The position numbers were made by a program, and so were the translations under genes. Shown here piece by piece: positions 1 through 9,177 of a DNA stretch of 32,067 nt. Within the stretch, counting starts at the first letter, position 1, and every line of letters begins with the position of its first letter. The stretch comes from Pseudomonadales bacterium (GTDB lineage Bacteria > Pseudomonadota > Gammaproteobacteria > Pseudomonadales > Pseudohongiellaceae): NCBI GenBank assembly GCA_022827425.1, contig JAJDSZ010000042.1:1-32067 (forward strand), read 5' to 3'. The notes below the pieces were generated by a model. The model was not told the origin of the DNA, ran no database searches, and worked only from the letters and a program-made list of their open reading frames with translations.

Positions 1-849
1 ATAGCTGATCCGCAACTTGGCGAACTCGGTCTGTTCCGGCAATACGTAGGCGACGTCCGAATCGCGCAGGTCGCTGGCCGCGCGCAAGGACGCGATGTCG
101 AGCTTATGCAGGATCCAGTCATAAAGCGGACGATGGTCCTCAAACTCCAGCGTGCATAGCGAGTGCGTGATGTTTTCGATGGCGTCGGAAATGCAATGGG
201 TGTAGTCGTAAGTAGGATAGATGCACCATTGCGATCCCGTCTGATGATGATCGGCATGGCGGATGCGGTACAGGATCGGGTCGCGCAGGTTCATGTTGGG
301 CGCGGCCATGTCGATTTTCGCCCGCAGGCACAGTTCGCCGTCGGCAAACTCCCCCCGGCGCATTCTCGCAAACAGGTCGAGGCTTTCTTCCGGATCGCGT
401 TCGCGCCAGGGACTGTCCATTCCAGGCGCGGTGAGCGTGCCGCGATACTCACGGGCCTGCCCGGGGCTCAGGGCGCAAACATAGGCCCCATCATTGCGGA
501 TCAATTGTCTGGCGAATTCATACAAATGCTCAAAATACGACGAGGAATAGCGCACCTCGCCATGCCAGCGGAAGCCGAGCCAGCGGATGTTTTCCTTGAT
601 GGCATCGACAAAATCCTGATTCTCCCTGAGTGGATTGGTATCGTCAAAACGAAGATTGCAATGGCCGCCGTATTCTTCGGCGAGTGAAAAATTGAGACAG
701 ATCGACTTGGCGTGGCCAATGTGCAGATAGCCATTGGGCTCCGGCGGAAAGCGGGTGTGCACACGCCCGCCGTGCTTGCCCGAGGCGAGGTCCCGGGCAA
801 TCATCTGACGGATAAAGCCGGAAGGCGGCTGTGGCTCTGCTTCGTTCAT
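1..849 (-). CDS. glnS: Glutaminyl-tRNA synthetase, N-terminal part (cut by window edge)
   Basis: Class I aminoacyl-tRNA synthetase that charges tRNA-Gln with glutamine in the cytoplasm. The first 283 residues are present; the frame runs off the left edge, so the KMSKS loop and the anticodon-binding beta-barrels are missing. Visible motifs are the HIGH signature in [12 protein letters not shown] (about residues 40-51), then [52 protein letters not shown] and [17 protein letters not shown], all close to E. coli GlnS from memory. The start is ATG at 849, with AAGAG shortly upstream. It is divergent from ppiB, the same neighbour order as in Pseudomonas. The identification is near certain; only the C-terminal state is unknown. 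Confidence 0.96.
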   Translation of the reverse strand, partial: MNEAEPQPPSGFIRQMIARDLASGKHGGRVHTRFPPEPNGYLHIGHAKSICLNFSLAEEYGGHCNLRFDDTNPLRENQDFVDAIKENIRWLGFRWHGEVRYSSSYFEHLYEFARQLIRNDGAYVCALSPGQAREYRGTLTAPGMDSPWRERDPEESLDLFARMRRGEFADGELCLRAKIDMAAPNMNLRDPILYRIRHADHHQTGSQWCIYPTYDYTHCISDAIENITHSLCTLEFEDHRPLYDWILHKLDIASLRAASDLRDSDVAYVLPEQTEFAKLRISY

Positions 850-1009
850 GGCTCTTGACTGATCAGATTTACACAAGGGATCGCCGCAGTCGAATGGGCA
901 TACCAGCTTTTTCCTGGAGGGGAAAGTGTTTATTATAGCGGGCTTCCCGAAGCGGCTTCATCCGCCGCTTTCACTTTCCAATCCCGAACCTGGCTGCAAG
1001 GAAAATTCC

Positions 1010-1513
1010 GTGATAGCGATTACAACAAACCATGGCCTCATTCGTATAGAACTTGACTTTGACAAGGCGCCTCTGTCGGCGCGGAATTTTCAGGATTATG
1101 TGGAGCGGGGATTTTATGACGGGACCCTGTTCCACCGGGTGATTGACGGCTTCATGATCCAGGGCGGCGGGCTGACTTCGGGAATGCGCGAAAGACGCGG
1201 CGGGGCGCCAATTCAAAACGAAGCCGACAACGGCCTGAAAAACCTCACCGGCACACTGGCCATGGCGCGCACTTCCGAACCCCATTCCGCCACTTCCCAG
1301 TTCTTTATCAATGTCGCCGACAACAGCTTTCTCGACCACCGCGGCAAATCGCCCAGCGGTTGGGGCTATGCGGTCTTCGGCAAGGTGATCGAAGGCATGG
1401 ACGTGGTGAACCGGATCAAGACCTGCGCCACCACCGCCATGGGCGGCCACCGGGATGTGCCGGCGGAGGAAGTGATGATTGAATCGGCCACAGTTGAGAC
1501 TGGCGACGGTTGA
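1010..1513 (+). CDS. ppiB: Cyclophilin-type peptidyl-prolyl cis-trans isomerase B
   Basis: Cytoplasmic cyclophilin that catalyses cis-trans isomerisation of X-Pro bonds. The 167 residues match PpiB length (164 in E. coli). Family motifs are in order: [11 protein letters not shown] at the N-terminus, [14 protein letters not shown] with the catalytic Arg, [22 protein letters not shown] and [18 protein letters not shown] chose the GTG at 1010 because AAGGA lies 7 bases upstream and the protein then begins exactly where the family begins. An in-frame GTG at 926 also has a strong GGAGGGG upstream and would add 28 residues with no family match, so it stays possible. The stop overlaps the TTG start of lpxH, suggesting translational coupling. 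Confidence 0.95.
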   Translation: MIAITTNHGLIRIELDFDKAPLSARNFQDYVERGFYDGTLFHRVIDGFMIQGGGLTSGMRERRGGAPIQNEADNGLKNLTGTLAMARTSEPHSATSQFFINVADNSFLDHRGKSPSGWGYAVFGKVIEGMDVVNRIKTCATTAMGGHRDVPAEEVMIESATVETGDG

Positions 1514-2280
1514 GCATTGCGGCAGCCGTGTTGGAAGCGCCGGTCATTCTGATTTCCGATCTGCATCTGCAGGAATCGCGGCCTGACATTACCCGCGCAT
1601 TCGTCGATTTCACCACCGGGCTTTCCGGGGCCTGCCGTGACTTCTTCGTGCTCGGCGACCTGTTCGAGTTGTGGCTTGGCGATGATGCGGAATCCCCGCT
1701 TGCCGGTACGGTGGCCAATACCCTGAGTGGGCTTGCCGGGCGCGGCGTCAATGTGTATCTGATGCACGGCAACCGGGACTTTCTGCTGGGCGCCGATTTT
1801 GCGCAGCGTTGCGGGGCAGGTTTGATCGATGAGCCCCACGCGCTGCGCGTGGGCGATGCGCAGTGGCTTTTGCTCCACGGCGATGTGCTTTGCACCGATG
1901 ACACGGCCTATCTCGAGTTCCGCGCCATGGTGCGCAATCCCGCCTGGCGGCGGCAGTTTCTTTCACGGCCGCTTGCCGAACGCCGGGCCTGGGCCGAGCG
2001 GGCAAGGCAGGCAAGCAGGGAAGCCACCGCCGGCAAGGCCGCTGAAATAATGGACGTGAATCAGGACGCGGTGCTGGAGTTGATCCGCACCAGCGGCTGC
2101 CGCCGCATCCTCCACGGCCACACCCACCGTCCCGCGGTACACCAATTGCCCGCAACAGGCACATCGCCGGAACCAGCCATCCGGGTCGTCCTCGGCGACT
2201 GGAACAGCCAAGGCTGGTATGCCGGGATTTCCGGCGAAGGGGTCAGGCTGGAAAGCTTCGCATTCCCGGGGCCTGCTTGA
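1510..2280 (+). CDS. lpxH: UDP-2,3-diacylglucosamine diphosphatase
   Basis: Peripheral membrane metallophosphoesterase of lipid A synthesis; it cleaves UDP-2,3-diacylglucosamine to lipid X and UMP. The binuclear-metal motifs are complete: [35 protein letters not shown] and [10 protein letters not shown], with the family stretch IMDVNQDAV between the last two. The longest frame gives 256 residues against about 240 in E. coli, the excess being at the N-terminus. TTG at 1510 overlaps the ppiB stop; GTG at 1528 is equally reasonable and gives a more typical length. The 3' end overlaps the convergent DUF1289 gene by 38 bases. The presence of lpxH supports a Gram-negative gamma- or betaproteobacterium. 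Confidence 0.94.
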   Translation: MSIAAAVLEAPVILISDLHLQESRPDITRAFVDFTTGLSGACRDFFVLGDLFELWLGDDAESPLAGTVANTLSGLAGRGVNVYLMHGNRDFLLGADFAQRCGAGLIDEPHALRVGDAQWLLLHGDVLCTDDTAYLEFRAMVRNPAWRRQFLSRPLAERRAWAERARQASREATAGKAAEIMDVNQDAVLELIRTSGCRRILHGHTHRPAVHQLPATGTSPEPAIRVVLGDWNSQGWYAGISGEGVRLESFAFPGPA

Positions 2281-2758
2281 TGGGAGCGATATAGCGGTCA
2301 AAATGGGCTTCGGACAGGCACAGGAGTTCCTCGTCGATCTGGGCGCTCAGGGAAGCCAGGTCGCTGGCGGCGTGGGCCGGCTGCAGGCGCACGCCGCAGC
2401 TTTCCAGACGGTCAATGCCGTCAAGGCCTTTCTTCAGCAGATTGTGCAACCAGCAAAAGGCCGACAAGTCCGGGTTGAATGGAATTTTCTGGCGGCGCAG
2501 TTCCGCCCGCAGCCGGTCCGGCGCGGTAATCTGGAAGCGGGAATCGAGCAATTGCACGACCAATTGTTCGATGCGCGCAAGCACCGCGCCCTTGGCGGTC
2601 TCGTCGTAGCTGTTCCAGTGGATGACCTCCGCCGCATAGCGTTTGCAGCCGCGGCAGACGCGGTCTCCCAGGGAAGTGGTGGAACAGATGCCGATGCAGG
2701 GGGTTTTGACGTCTTTCATCGCAGGCGTAAAAGAGTGGGCACGATTATTGTATCGCAT
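2243..2758 (-). CDS. DUF1289-family cysteine-rich protein
   Basis: Small protein of the DUF1289 (YdhL-like) family, often annotated as a predicted Fe-S protein; no reaction is established. The diagnostic N-terminal block is TPCIGICSTTSLGDRVCRGC followed by KRYAAEVIHWNSY, giving four cysteines as CxxxC...CxxC plus a conserved Trp. The remaining ~110 residues are a helical tail with FCWLHNLLKKGL and a further Cys, without a domain I recognise. Start ATG at 2758 was preferred because a GGCGAG-like site precedes it; an internal ATG at 2719 lacks one. It converges on lpxH with a 38-base overlap. The family assignment is good; the function is open. Confidence 0.82.
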   Translation of the reverse strand: MRYNNRAHSFTPAMKDVKTPCIGICSTTSLGDRVCRGCKRYAAEVIHWNSYDETAKGAVLARIEQLVVQLLDSRFQITAPDRLRAELRRQKIPFNPDLSAFCWLHNLLKKGLDGIDRLESCGVRLQPAHAASDLASLSAQIDEELLCLSEAHFDRYIAPIKQAPGMRSFPA

Positions 2759-2837
2759 TGTCTCGCCTTGGCGGATTCCCTGGCTTGGAACCATCGTCGT
2801 CTGGTGGACTGCGTGCGGCGGACGCCGTAGATACATC

Positions 2838-2878
2838 CCTGTGCCGCAGGGAAGCTCTGACTGGATCAGAGCTTCCCT
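2838..2878. repeat. Palindromic repeat with long hairpin in the acnB leader
   Basis: The core CCTGTGCCGCAGG (2838-2850) is shared with repeats near 8239 and 24361. It runs into a perfect 13-base inverted repeat, AGGGAAGCTCTGA (2848-2860) and its complement (2866-2878), separated by five bases. It lies in the divergent intergenic stretch between the DUF1289 gene and acnB, about 75 bases before the acnB start, so if transcribed it would fold in the acnB leader. There is no U-tract on either strand, so a classical terminator is unlikely. Confidence 0.7.
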
Positions 2879-2953
2879 AGACGACGACTCTTGCCATGCA
2901 GACAAACAGGGGTTGAATCACTTAAAATGGGAGGTTATTTGGAGGAACTCAGA

Positions 2954-5563
2954 TTGTTGCAAGAGTATCGAGAACATGTCACGGAACGAGCCGAACTCGG
3001 GATCGTTCCCCTTCCGCTTGACTCCCGGCAAGTCGCCGCACTCGTGGAACTGCTCAAGAACCCGCCTGCCGGGGAAAAGGAATTTCTGCTTGACCTGATT
3101 TCCAACCGGGTTCCGCCCGGTGTCGACGAGGCGGCGTACGTGAAGGCGGGATTTCTGTCCGCGATCGCCCGCGGCGAGGCGGAATCGCCGCTGATTGACC
3201 GCGTCAAAGCCGTTCGCCTGCTCGGTACAATGCTTGGCGGCTACAATGTCTCCACCCTCGTGGAGTTGCTTGACAATGGGGAACTGGCCAGTGCCGCGGC
3301 AGAGGAGTTGTGCCGGATCCTGCTGATTTTCGAGGCATTTCACGATATCGAAGAGCGCGCCAGGAAGGGCAATGTTCACGCCCGTCGCGTGTTGCAAAGC
3401 TGGGCCGACGCCGAATGGTTCACTTCCCGACCGCCTCTGCCGGCAAAACTGACCATGACGGTGTTCAAGGTCCCCGGCGAAACCAATACCGACGACCTTT
3501 CCCCTGCCCAGGACGCCTGGTCGCGACCCGATATCCCCTTGCACGCCCTGGCGATGTACAAGAATCCCCGGGAAGGTGTCGGCAATGCCGTTGAGCAGGT
3601 CGCCGAGTTGAAACGGAAAGGCCATCCGGTGGCGCTTGTGGGCGATGTCATGGGTACCGGCTCCTCGCGCAAGTCCGCCACCAACTCAGTGCTCTGGCAT
3701 ATAGGCGACGATATTCCCCACATCCCCAACAAGCGCTCCGGCGGCGTTTGCATCGGCGGCAAGATGGCGCCGATCTTCTTCAATACCATGGAAGACGCCG
3801 GCGCCCTCCCGCTCGAATGCGATGTGGACCGGCTCGATACCGGCGATGTGGTCGATATTGACGCCTATGCGGGAACCATTCGCGATCACGCCAGCGGCGA
3901 ATTGCTGTCGACTTTTCAATTGAAGACCGAAGTGCTGCTTGACGAAGTCCAGGCCGGCGGCAGGATTCCGCTGATCATCGGCCGGGGGCTCACCGGCCGC
4001 GCCCGGGCGGCGCTGGAGTTGCCCGCGTCCGAGGCATTCCGCTCGCCGGTGAACGGCGGGGAATCGGACAGGGGCTTTACCCTGGCCCAGAAGATGGTGG
4101 GACGGGCCTGCGGCGTTGAGGGCGTGCGCCCGGGCAGCTATTGCGAGCCGCGCATGACCACTGTCGGCAGTCAGGACACCACCGGCCCCATGACCCGGGA
4201 CGAACTCAAGGATCTGGCCTGCCTCGGCTTTTCCGCGGACCTGGTCATGCAGTCGTTCTGCCATACCGCGGCCTACCCCAAGCCGGTAGATATCGAGACC
4301 CAGCACAGCCTGCCAAACTTCATCCAGACCCGGGGCGGGGTTGCCCTGCGGCCGGGAGACGGCATCATCCATAGCTGGATGAACCGGATGCTGCTGCCGG
4401 ACACGGTAGGCACCGGCGGCGATTCCCATACCCGCTTTCCCATCGGCATTTCCTTTCCCGCCGGCTCGGGACTGGTGGCCTTTGCCGCGGCCACCGGGGT
4501 CATGCCGCTGGACATGCCGGAATCGGTGCTCGTGCGCTTTTCAGGCGAGATGCAGCCGGGCATCACCCTGCGCGACCTGGTCAATGCCATTCCCCATGCC
4601 GCCATCCAATCCGGCGACCTGACTATCGCCAAGAAGGGTAAGAAGAACATATTCTCGGGGCGCATACTGGAAATCGAAGGATTGCCAAAGCTGAAAGTGG
4701 AGCAGGCTTTCGAGATTTCCGACGCCTCGGCGGAGCGTTCCGCCGGCGGCTGCACGATTCTGCTCGATGAAGATCCCATCGCCGAGTATCTCCACTCGAA
4801 TATCACCCTGCTGCGCTGGATGATCGACAATGGCTATGGCGACGCCCGCACCCTCGAGCGCCGGGCGCGGCAGATGGAAGAATGGCTGCGGAACCCGATG
4901 CTGCTGCGGCCCGACCGGGACGCCCAGTACCACAAGGTGCTGGAAATCGATCTCAACAAGATTACCGAGCCCCTGCTCGCCTGCCCCAACGATCCCGACG
5001 ACATCAAGCCCCTGTCCGCCGTGGCGGGAACCGGCATCGACGAAGTCTTCATCGGCTCGTGCATGACCAATATCGGCCATTTTCGCGCCGCCAGCGAAGT
5101 GCTCCAGCAGGTGCAGCCTCCCTTGCCCACCCGGCTCTGGGTTGCCCCCCCCACCAAGATGGACGAGCACCAGCTAATCAGCGAGGGCGTTTACCATGTG
5201 TTCGGCGTCTCCGGCGCCCGCACTGAATTGCCGGGATGCTCATTGTGCATGGGCAATCAGGCCCGGGTGGCGCCGAACTCCACGGTGGTTTCCACATCCA
5301 CGCGCAATTTCCCCAACCGGCTGGGCCAGGGGGCGGATGTATTCCTCGCCTCCTCTGAACTCGCCGCGGTGAGCGCGGCGACAGGCCGGATTCCCACCAT
5401 GGAGGAATATCTGTCCTACATGCAGCCCATCGACACCATGGCCGACAATATCTACCGCTACCTCAACTTCAACGAAATCGACTCCTTCATGGAAGCCGCG
5501 GAAAGAGCGAAGTCGATTCCACTGACCCAGATTGCGGAAGTAGCCCAGGAGACTGCGCCGTAG
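2954..5563 (+). CDS. acnB: Bifunctional aconitate hydratase 2 / 2-methylisocitrate dehydratase
   Basis: TCA-cycle aconitase B, converting citrate to isocitrate through a [4Fe-4S] cluster; the family also handles 2-methylisocitrate. From TTG at 2954 the protein has 869 residues (865 in E. coli) and begins [16 protein letters not shown], matching the E. coli start; GGAGG sits 8 bases upstream. An ATG at 2927 would add nine residues but has no ribosome-binding site. The order is the B-type one: HEAT-like N-terminal domain, then the swivel domain ([23 protein letters not shown]), then the catalytic domains. Cluster ligands are Cys703 in FIGSC and Cys762/Cys765 in PGCSLC, all offset by seven from E. 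coli 710/769/772. The C-terminus QETAP is encoded by a palindromic repeat. Confidence 0.97.
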   Translation: MLQEYREHVTERAELGIVPLPLDSRQVAALVELLKNPPAGEKEFLLDLISNRVPPGVDEAAYVKAGFLSAIARGEAESPLIDRVKAVRLLGTMLGGYNVSTLVELLDNGELASAAAEELCRILLIFEAFHDIEERARKGNVHARRVLQSWADAEWFTSRPPLPAKLTMTVFKVPGETNTDDLSPAQDAWSRPDIPLHALAMYKNPREGVGNAVEQVAELKRKGHPVALVGDVMGTGSSRKSATNSVLWHIGDDIPHIPNKRSGGVCIGGKMAPIFFNTMEDAGALPLECDVDRLDTGDVVDIDAYAGTIRDHASGELLSTFQLKTEVLLDEVQAGGRIPLIIGRGLTGRARAALELPASEAFRSPVNGGESDRGFTLAQKMVGRACGVEGVRPGSYCEPRMTTVGSQDTTGPMTRDELKDLACLGFSADLVMQSFCHTAAYPKPVDIETQHSLPNFIQTRGGVALRPGDGIIHSWMNRMLLPDTVGTGGDSHTRFPIGISFPAGSGLVAFAAATGVMPLDMPESVLVRFSGEMQPGITLRDLVNAIPHAAIQSGDLTIAKKGKKNIFSGRILEIEGLPKLKVEQAFEISDASAERSAGGCTILLDEDPIAEYLHSNITLLRWMIDNGYGDARTLERRARQMEEWLRNPMLLRPDRDAQYHKVLEIDLNKITEPLLACPNDPDDIKPLSAVAGTGIDEVFIGSCMTNIGHFRAASEVLQQVQPPLPTRLWVAPPTKMDEHQLISEGVYHVFGVSGARTELPGCSLCMGNQARVAPNSTVVSTSTRNFPNRLGQGADVFLASSELAAVSAATGRIPTMEEYLSYMQPIDTMADNIYRYLNFNEIDSFMEAAERAKSIPLTQIAEVAQETAP

Positions 5564-5602
5564 GAATTCGCTTTCGCGAATTCCTACGGCGCAGTCTCCT
5601 GG
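5545..5602. repeat. Perfect 27-base inverted repeat joining the ends of two convergent genes
   Basis: The arms 5545-5571 and 5576-5602 are exactly complementary, with a four-base loop (TTTC). The element contains two facing copies of the repeat unit TAGGAGCCTGCGSCRYAGG... seen elsewhere in the window. It covers the last codons and TAG stop of acnB and also the last codons and TAG stop of the convergent DnaJ-domain gene, so both proteins end in QETAP. There is no T-tract on either side. It could act as a bidirectional transcription stop or an mRNA 3'-end stabiliser. Confidence 0.92.
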
Positions 5603-6363
5603 CGCTGCCTGGATTCGCCATTCAACAGCAAATCCTTGGCGGCGTTGATTTTTTTGGAGAAGTAGTCGGAGCCGCCGCGATCGGGGTGGAATTTTTGCAT
5701 GAGTTTGCGGTGGGCGCGGATGATGTCTTCGCGGCTCGCGCCCTCGCTGAGGCCCAGGATTTCCAGGGCGAGTTGCCGGTTCATGGTGATTTCCGCGTTG
5801 GCGCCGCCGCCTGCGCTTTCTTCATTGTGCTGTGCGCTGCTGCGCCAGCCGCTGTGGCCGCGGTCGAGATAGGCTTCGAGAACCTGGCAGGAATCGGCGT
5901 CGACGCGGCATTCGGCGTGTAGCCGCAGCAGTTCTTCCTTGCCCAGACTGCTGAGGCGGCGGCCGATGAACTCACCGCGCAGGATATTGCCGTCGAGCTC
6001 GCCGGAGCCGTGTACGAGTTCCATCTCCAGATATTCGGTGCGCAAGGTGGAAGTCTGGTTCTGGCTCGCGGATGCCGAGGCGGTGGAGATGCGGCTGCCG
6101 AGCATCTGCCAGAACGGCAGCAGGCGCAGGGCGGCGGGCAACATGCGCAGCAGGAACGCGCCGGCGGCGCCGAGCGGCGCGAGCAGCCACTGCACCGGCA
6201 GTCTGCCCAACATGATCAACAGCACGATGAGCAGCAACGCCGCGGTGGTCAGAAACAGGTAGCGGTTCTGTCTGGCGGTGAGCGAATATTTCTGGCTGAT
6301 GGACTTGGCGGCATACCAGGCCAGAATCGGCAGCACGATGAGCAGCAGCAGTCGAACAATCAT
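5584..6363 (-). CDS. Membrane-anchored protein with C-terminal DnaJ domain
   Basis: A 259-residue protein with two or three hydrophobic N-terminal segments (about residues 1-18, 35-52 and 57-76), a middle region ([19 protein letters not shown], about 114-132) and a C-terminal J-domain (about 195-250) containing [17 protein letters not shown] and the invariant HPD at 226-228. The layout resembles Pam18-type or DjlC-like membrane co-chaperones that recruit an Hsp70 (DnaK) to the inner membrane. The cytosolic side is inferred from the J-domain. It starts 16 bases after the VWA gene on the same strand, so the two are probably co-transcribed. The last residues, QETAP, are supplied by the inverted repeat shared with acnB. 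Client and specific role are unknown. Confidence 0.85.
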   Translation of the reverse strand: MIVRLLLLIVLPILAWYAAKSISQKYSLTARQNRYLFLTTAALLLIVLLIMLGRLPVQWLLAPLGAAGAFLLRMLPAALRLLPFWQMLGSRISTASASASQNQTSTLRTEYLEMELVHGSGELDGNILRGEFIGRRLSSLGKEELLRLHAECRVDADSCQVLEAYLDRGHSGWRSSAQHNEESAGGGANAEITMNRQLALEILGLSEGASREDIIRAHRKLMQKFHPDRGGSDYFSKKINAAKDLLLNGESRQRQETAP

Positions 6364-6379
6364 GGTTTACCCTGTCGGC

Positions 6380-7117
6380 CTAACGCAGTTGCCGCTCCAG
6401 CAGCTTGACACCCTCGCCGGAGCGCTTGCTCATGTCCTGCAACGCGGCCAGCCCGCCTGCGGCGTATACCGCCACGGCCCTGAGCAACTCGCGCAACTGG
6501 CTGGCGCTGCCGGCGTCAAAGCGGCAGCAGGCCCCGCCGGATAGCCGGGCGAAATCTTCAAAGGCGCGCCGGGCGATGTGGTCGCAGCCTTCGTGGAACA
6601 TGAACAAAGGCACCCGCAGCACGCCGAGTTGGCCGGCAAGATGGGCAAGCGGGTCGATATTCTCTTCCATGGCGTCACCCACATAGACCACGGCCTTGAC
6701 GCGTCTGCGCCTGCTTTCTTTCTGTACATGCCTGAGCAGGCGGCCGATCTGGGTGGCGCCGGCTCGGCAGCGGATGCCGGTCATCAGGTCGAGCAGCGGC
6801 CCGCTGTCGTGATGCCAGCGGCTGGCGTGAAATTCGCCGAAACCCCGGAAATAGCACAGTTGCACATTCAGACCGCCAAGGTCCCGGGTGGCCCGGAACA
6901 TTTCGGACTGCTGTTTTGAGGCGATATCCCAGGCGTGTTCCCGGCTTGCGGTGGCGTCAAGGGCAAAGATCAGCCGCGCGTCGCCGGCGGTTTCCGGCGC
7001 CGCGACGAGTTTGGCGAGAAAGGCCTGCACATCCCGCTTGCCCGCGGCGGATGCGGATTTTCCGGCGCCGGCGCGGGCGGGCTGCTGCTTGCTACCTGGG
7101 CGAAACAGTTCCTTCAT
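6380..7117 (-). CDS. VWA-domain protein of unknown function
   Basis: A 245-residue cytoplasmic-looking protein; ATG at 7117 follows GAGG closely. A basic, Ala/Gly-rich N-terminus (about residues 1-30) precedes a von Willebrand A-like fold: beta-strand LIFALDATASREHAWD carries a MIDAS-like DxTxS, followed by LQLCYFRG-type strands, VKAVVYVGDAMEEN and VPLFMFHEGCDH. DxTxS in place of DxSxS still allows metal binding. It lies between tRNA-Leu and the DnaJ-domain membrane gene with only 16 bases to the latter, suggesting a functional pair. No signal peptide is visible. The domain call is fairly safe; no substrate or partner is known to me. Confidence 0.78.
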   Translation of the reverse strand: MKELFRPGSKQQPARAGAGKSASAAGKRDVQAFLAKLVAAPETAGDARLIFALDATASREHAWDIASKQQSEMFRATRDLGGLNVQLCYFRGFGEFHASRWHHDSGPLLDLMTGIRCRAGATQIGRLLRHVQKESRRRRVKAVVYVGDAMEENIDPLAHLAGQLGVLRVPLFMFHEGCDHIARRAFEDFARLSGGACCRFDAGSASQLRELLRAVAVYAAGGLAALQDMSKRSGEGVKLLERQLR

Positions 7118-7192
7118 GGCCTCAAGTATAGCCGCTACGATTCCAGATCGCCCGGTTTGGCACGAAAATAACGGGAAGCCCCGAAAATGAAA

Positions 7193-7277
7193 TGGTGCGG
7201 ACGGAGAGACTTGAACTCTCACATCTTTCGATACCAGAACCTAAATCTGGCGCGTCTGCCAATTCCGCCACGTCCGC
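7193..7277 (-). tRNA. tRNA-Leu, anticodon UAG
   Basis: Read on the minus strand, the acceptor stem GCGGACG (7277-7271) pairs with CGTCCGC (7203-7197), followed by discriminator A and an encoded CCA (7195-7193). The D-arm begins TGGCGGAATTGGCAGA. The anticodon stem is CCAGA/TCTGG with loop TTTAGGT, placing UAG at 7243-7241. A long variable arm of class II type and the T-arm GAGAGTTCAAGTCTCTC complete the cloverleaf. Length is 85 nt. It precedes the VWA gene on the same strand. Confidence 0.97.
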
Positions 7278-7383
7278 CTGGTGAGCTGTCTCACAAGTTC
7301 GCCGCTTTTCAGCGCGTCCTTCGGGACCGTCCTGAAACATGGCAAACTCATGAGGCAGCAGTACCGCCGGCGCCAAGCCCCGC

Positions 7384-7411
7384 TTGTGAAAACCGGGTTG
7401 CGGGTTATACT
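7384..7411 (+). promoter_or_regulatory. Sigma-70-type promoter of the crotonase gene
   Basis: The -35 element TTGTGA (7384-7389) and -10 element TATACT (7406-7411) are separated by 16 bases. Transcription would start near 7418, about 24 bases before the ATG at 7442, with GGGAG at 7431-7435 as ribosome-binding site. Confidence 0.6.
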
Positions 7412-7441
7412 CCGCGCCTTTGCCAGCAGCGGGAGTTTATC

Positions 7442-8239
7442 ATGCCTGACCTGATCCTGAGCGTTGACGAGGGCATCGCCACCCTCACCATGAACCGTCC
7501 GCAAGCGCGCAATGCCCTGAGCAACGATATGCGCTCCGAGCTTGCCGACGCCCTGCATGATGTGGAGCGGGACCCGGCGGTGCGCTGTGTGGTGCTCACC
7601 GGCGCCGGCGAGCATTTCATGGCCGGCGGCGATGTGAAGAATATGGCTGCAACTCTCGCGGAATTGCCCTCGGAAGAGATTCGCAAGTCCTTTCTGTATC
7701 GCATTCACGATCTGCATCCCATCATGTTCGCCATGCGCCGGATGCCCAAGCCGGTGATTGCAAGCTGCCGCGGCGCGTCAGCCGGGGCGGGAGTCAGCAT
7801 GGCCCTGGCCTGCGACCTGATCATTGCCGCCAAAGACGCTTTCTTCACCCTGGCCTATTGCCACATCGGCACGAGTCCCGACGGCTCGTCTTCCTTCCAC
7901 CTGCCCCGGGCCGTGGGCATCAAGAAAGCCATGGAGATCGCCCTGCTCGGCGACCGTTTCAACGCCCGGGAAGCGAAAGACATCGGCATGATCAATTATG
8001 TGGTGGAGACCGAAGAACTTGCCGCGGAAACCGGAAAACTCGCCCGCCGGCTGGCGAACGGGCCGACCCACGTCTACGGCAATACCAAGGCTTTATTCTA
8101 CCGTTCGCTGGAAAGCGAGTTCGAGGCGCAATTGCAGACCGAGGCGGAATACTTCGCCGACTGCGCCAGCCGGGCGGATTTTCGCGAAGGCGTGACGGCT
8201 TTTGCCGAAAAGCGCAAGCCGGTGTTTACGGGGAATTAG
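7442..8239 (+). CDS. Enoyl-CoA hydratase/isomerase (crotonase) family protein
   Basis: A 265-residue crotonase-fold enzyme acting on acyl-CoA thioesters. The oxyanion-hole segments are HFMAGGDV (about residues 58-65) and RGASAGAGVSMALACDL (about 110-126). At the catalytic positions the hydratase Glu pair is not evident; instead the loop reads IGTSPDGSSSFHLPR with Asp147, as in PaaG-like and other delta-isomerase members. An isomerase or an altered reaction is therefore more likely than simple hydration, though substrate cannot be read from sequence. ATG at 7442 has GGGAG 6 bases upstream. No other beta-oxidation genes adjoin it. Its TAG stop is the first triplet of a palindromic repeat. Confidence 0.9.
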   Translation: MPDLILSVDEGIATLTMNRPQARNALSNDMRSELADALHDVERDPAVRCVVLTGAGEHFMAGGDVKNMAATLAELPSEEIRKSFLYRIHDLHPIMFAMRRMPKPVIASCRGASAGAGVSMALACDLIIAAKDAFFTLAYCHIGTSPDGSSSFHLPRAVGIKKAMEIALLGDRFNAREAKDIGMINYVVETEELAAETGKLARRLANGPTHVYGNTKALFYRSLESEFEAQLQTEAEYFADCASRADFREGVTAFAEKRKPVFTGN

Positions 8240-8259
8240 GAGCCTGCGGCACAGGCTCC
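8237..8259. repeat. Palindromic repeat at the end of the crotonase gene
   Basis: TAG (8237-8239) is the stop codon and begins the element. GGAGCCTG (8239-8246) pairs with CAGGCTCC (8252-8259) around the loop CGGCA. The reverse complement contains CCTGTGCCGCAGG, identical to the copy at the end of ampE. It sits in the 23 bases between convergent genes and may separate their transcripts. Confidence 0.8.
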
Positions 8260-8262
8260 CGG

Positions 8263-9084
8263 TCATTGAGAACTCGGGTCGCCCACCCGGGTTTGCAGCG
8301 ACTCGATCTGCTCCTGGAGGCTGAATAGCGTCTGGTTGATCTGCAGCCGGTGGGCATTGACCGATTCCATGGATTGCTCCACGTACTCGAGACGGCCCAC
8401 CAGACCGAGCACGGTGCTGTCGCCGCTGCTCAACGCCTCGCGAATCGACTCGAGGTCATCCTGCATGCCGGCCAGATTCCGCATTTCCCGTTCCAGTCCG
8501 GCGAAGCTTTCGCGCAATATCTGCAGATCGTTGTTGATTCCATTCACGCTGCGCTGCGCAGCGGAGAGAGATTCATTGGCGTCGGCGATCTGGCGGGCGT
8601 TGTTGGCGGCGGCCTCGTCCTGGCCTTCATTCACCAGCGCCAGCCTTGCGAGTTCGCCTTCGATATCCTCGAACTTCTGGTTGTTGGCGCGCCAGTTGGC
8701 CCAGAGCAGGTCATACTGTTCGATGGTGCGGGAAATGCCGTCACGCAGATTGGCCGCCTCCTCGGCGGCATCCTGGCCGGTGACATTCAGTTGCAGTTCG
8801 AGATCACCGAGGCGCAGGTTGGTCTGGGTCTGATTGGTGCGGTACAGATCATTGTAGAAGTACCAGCCCGAATAACCTCCCCCACCCACTGCCACAGTCA
8901 ACAGGGCCAGCATGATCCGCACCGGCCAGGTGCTGACGCGCTCGATCCGGGCGCGGTAGTAGCCGGGGGCCGCGATTTCCTGCTCCCGGGCGCGCTGGTT
9001 GCCGCGATGGGTGTCCATATGGTCCCGGTCTGGAACCATGGAGGGAATTTCACTCAAATCGTCACGCTCGTTCATGGCGTTCAT
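8263..9084 (-). CDS. Single-pass membrane protein with long coiled coil
   Basis: I do not recognise the family. The 273-residue protein has an acidic cytoplasmic N-terminus (about residues 1-50), one transmembrane helix (about 54-76, PVRIMLALLTVAVGGGGYSG), then about 190 residues rich in Leu, Gln, Asn and Glu with heptad-like spacing, predicted as a coiled coil outside the inner membrane. No enzymatic motif is seen. Either ATG, at 9084 or 9075, may be the start; neither has a strong ribosome-binding site. It is divergent from the LeuD/LeuC-like operon across a 93-base gap and might share its control region. A scaffold or envelope role is only a guess. Confidence 0.72.
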   Translation of the reverse strand: MNAMNERDDLSEIPSMVPDRDHMDTHRGNQRAREQEIAAPGYYRARIERVSTWPVRIMLALLTVAVGGGGYSGWYFYNDLYRTNQTQTNLRLGDLELQLNVTGQDAAEEAANLRDGISRTIEQYDLLWANWRANNQKFEDIEGELARLALVNEGQDEAAANNARQIADANESLSAAQRSVNGINNDLQILRESFAGLEREMRNLAGMQDDLESIREALSSGDSTVLGLVGRLEYVEQSMESVNAHRLQINQTLFSLQEQIESLQTRVGDPSSQ

Positions 9085-9177
9085 TATCCCGGAAAGCAGC
9101 CACTCTCGACAAGCAGACGGGAGGTGAATGGCGGGGCAATTTCGCGTATATTCGAGACATATCCATCGGCAAGCCGT

